This document shows, in pieces, positions 5,236-5,451 of a stretch of 5,451 bases of DNA. The position numbers and the translations under genes were made by a program. This DNA is from Limnohabitans sp. (GTDB lineage Bacteria > Pseudomonadota > Gammaproteobacteria > Burkholderiales > Burkholderiaceae_C), in NCBI GenBank assembly GCA_021731425.1, contig JAKFXJ010000373.1, forward strand, positions 1 to 5,451. Direction: 5' to 3'. Within the stretch, counting starts at the first letter, position 1. Each line of letters begins with the position of its first letter. The notes beneath the pieces are model-generated. The model had not been told where the DNA came from. It saw only the letters and a list, made by a program, of their open reading frames with translations, and ran no database searches.

Positions 5236-5451
5236 ATGCATGTCATGTCCCCCATACTTTCTCAGAACACATCGGCAGGGTCTGATTCGAATTTTCTGGA
5301 CCGAGACCTGAGTATTTTGGCGTTCAATGAACGGGTGCTCGACTGGGCGCACCGCCCTGAAGTGCCGGTGCTCGAGCGCTTTCGTTACCTGTGCATCGTG
5401 TCCTCGAACTTGGACGAGTTCTTTGAGGTGCGGGCCGAGCCGCATGTGATG
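5236..5451 (+). CDS. ppk1: Polyphosphate kinase 1 (partial, N-terminal 72 residues)
   Basis: Ppk1 reversibly transfers the terminal phosphate of ATP to inorganic polyphosphate. Only the beginning is present: 72 codons of a protein usually near 690 residues, open to the right edge. Residues 20-69 ([16 protein letters not shown], then [30 protein letters not shown]) match the N-terminal domain of the family; N58 in SSNLDEFFE corresponds to an ATP-contacting asparagine of the E. coli enzyme. An in-frame TGA at 5197-5199 limits the start to ATG 5236 or ATG 5245 (MSPILSQ); neither has a good ribosome binding site. It follows the glycosyltransferase by 66 bases in the same direction with no evident terminator between, so it could be read from its own promoter, from the lipid operon, or both. 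Confidence 0.9.
   Translation, partial: MHVMSPILSQNTSAGSDSNFLDRDLSILAFNERVLDWAHRPEVPVLERFRYLCIVSSNLDEFFEVRAEPHVM

Noticed and set aside
5212..5445. Minus-strand open frame of 77 codons
   Set aside because: It is antisense to the ppk1 N-terminus, which matches the family strongly.

Overview
The window looks like part of a phosphorus-acquisition and phosphorus-sparing island from a Gram-negative bacterium. Protein style (PhnC, OlsB and Ppk1 sequences), moderately high GC, many TTG leucine codons and tight ATGA gene junctions suggest a betaproteobacterium of the Burkholderiales, perhaps a freshwater Comamonadaceae relative. The genus is a guess. Every gene present has a plausible role in coping with phosphate scarcity or handling phosphorus stores.

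Layout. Positions 1-1614 (minus strand) hold phnC followed by phnD, the ATPase and periplasmic binding protein of a phosphonate ABC importer; phnD runs off the left edge, and a permease (phnE) would be expected beyond it. A short divergent region (about 1615-1715) separates them from a plus-strand gene for a PhnZ-type HD-domain mixed-valent di-iron oxygenase that cleaves C-P bonds. After a 75-base gap with a possible promoter comes a compact three-gene operon (2361-5169): an OlsB-type ornithine N-acyltransferase, a PlcP-type metallophosphoesterase and a family-4 glycosyltransferase (Agt-like). Both junctions are four-base ATGA overlaps. A final 66-base gap leads into the first 72 codons of polyphosphate kinase (ppk1), cut by the right edge.

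How they may work together (inference). Phosphonates are imported by PhnCD(E) and one is oxidised by the PhnZ-like enzyme to release phosphate. The olsB-plcP-agt operon would replace membrane phospholipids with phosphorus-free ornithine lipids and glycolipids: PlcP makes diacylglycerol from phospholipid and the glycosyltransferase glycosylates it. Ppk1 stores phosphate as polyphosphate. Degenerate 11-bp-spaced direct repeats resembling a PhoB box occur upstream of the PhnZ-like gene, the lipid operon and ppk1, suggesting shared PhoB control. No mobile elements, RNA genes, CRISPR arrays or clear intrinsic terminators were seen, and no gene-free stretch exceeds about 100 bases.
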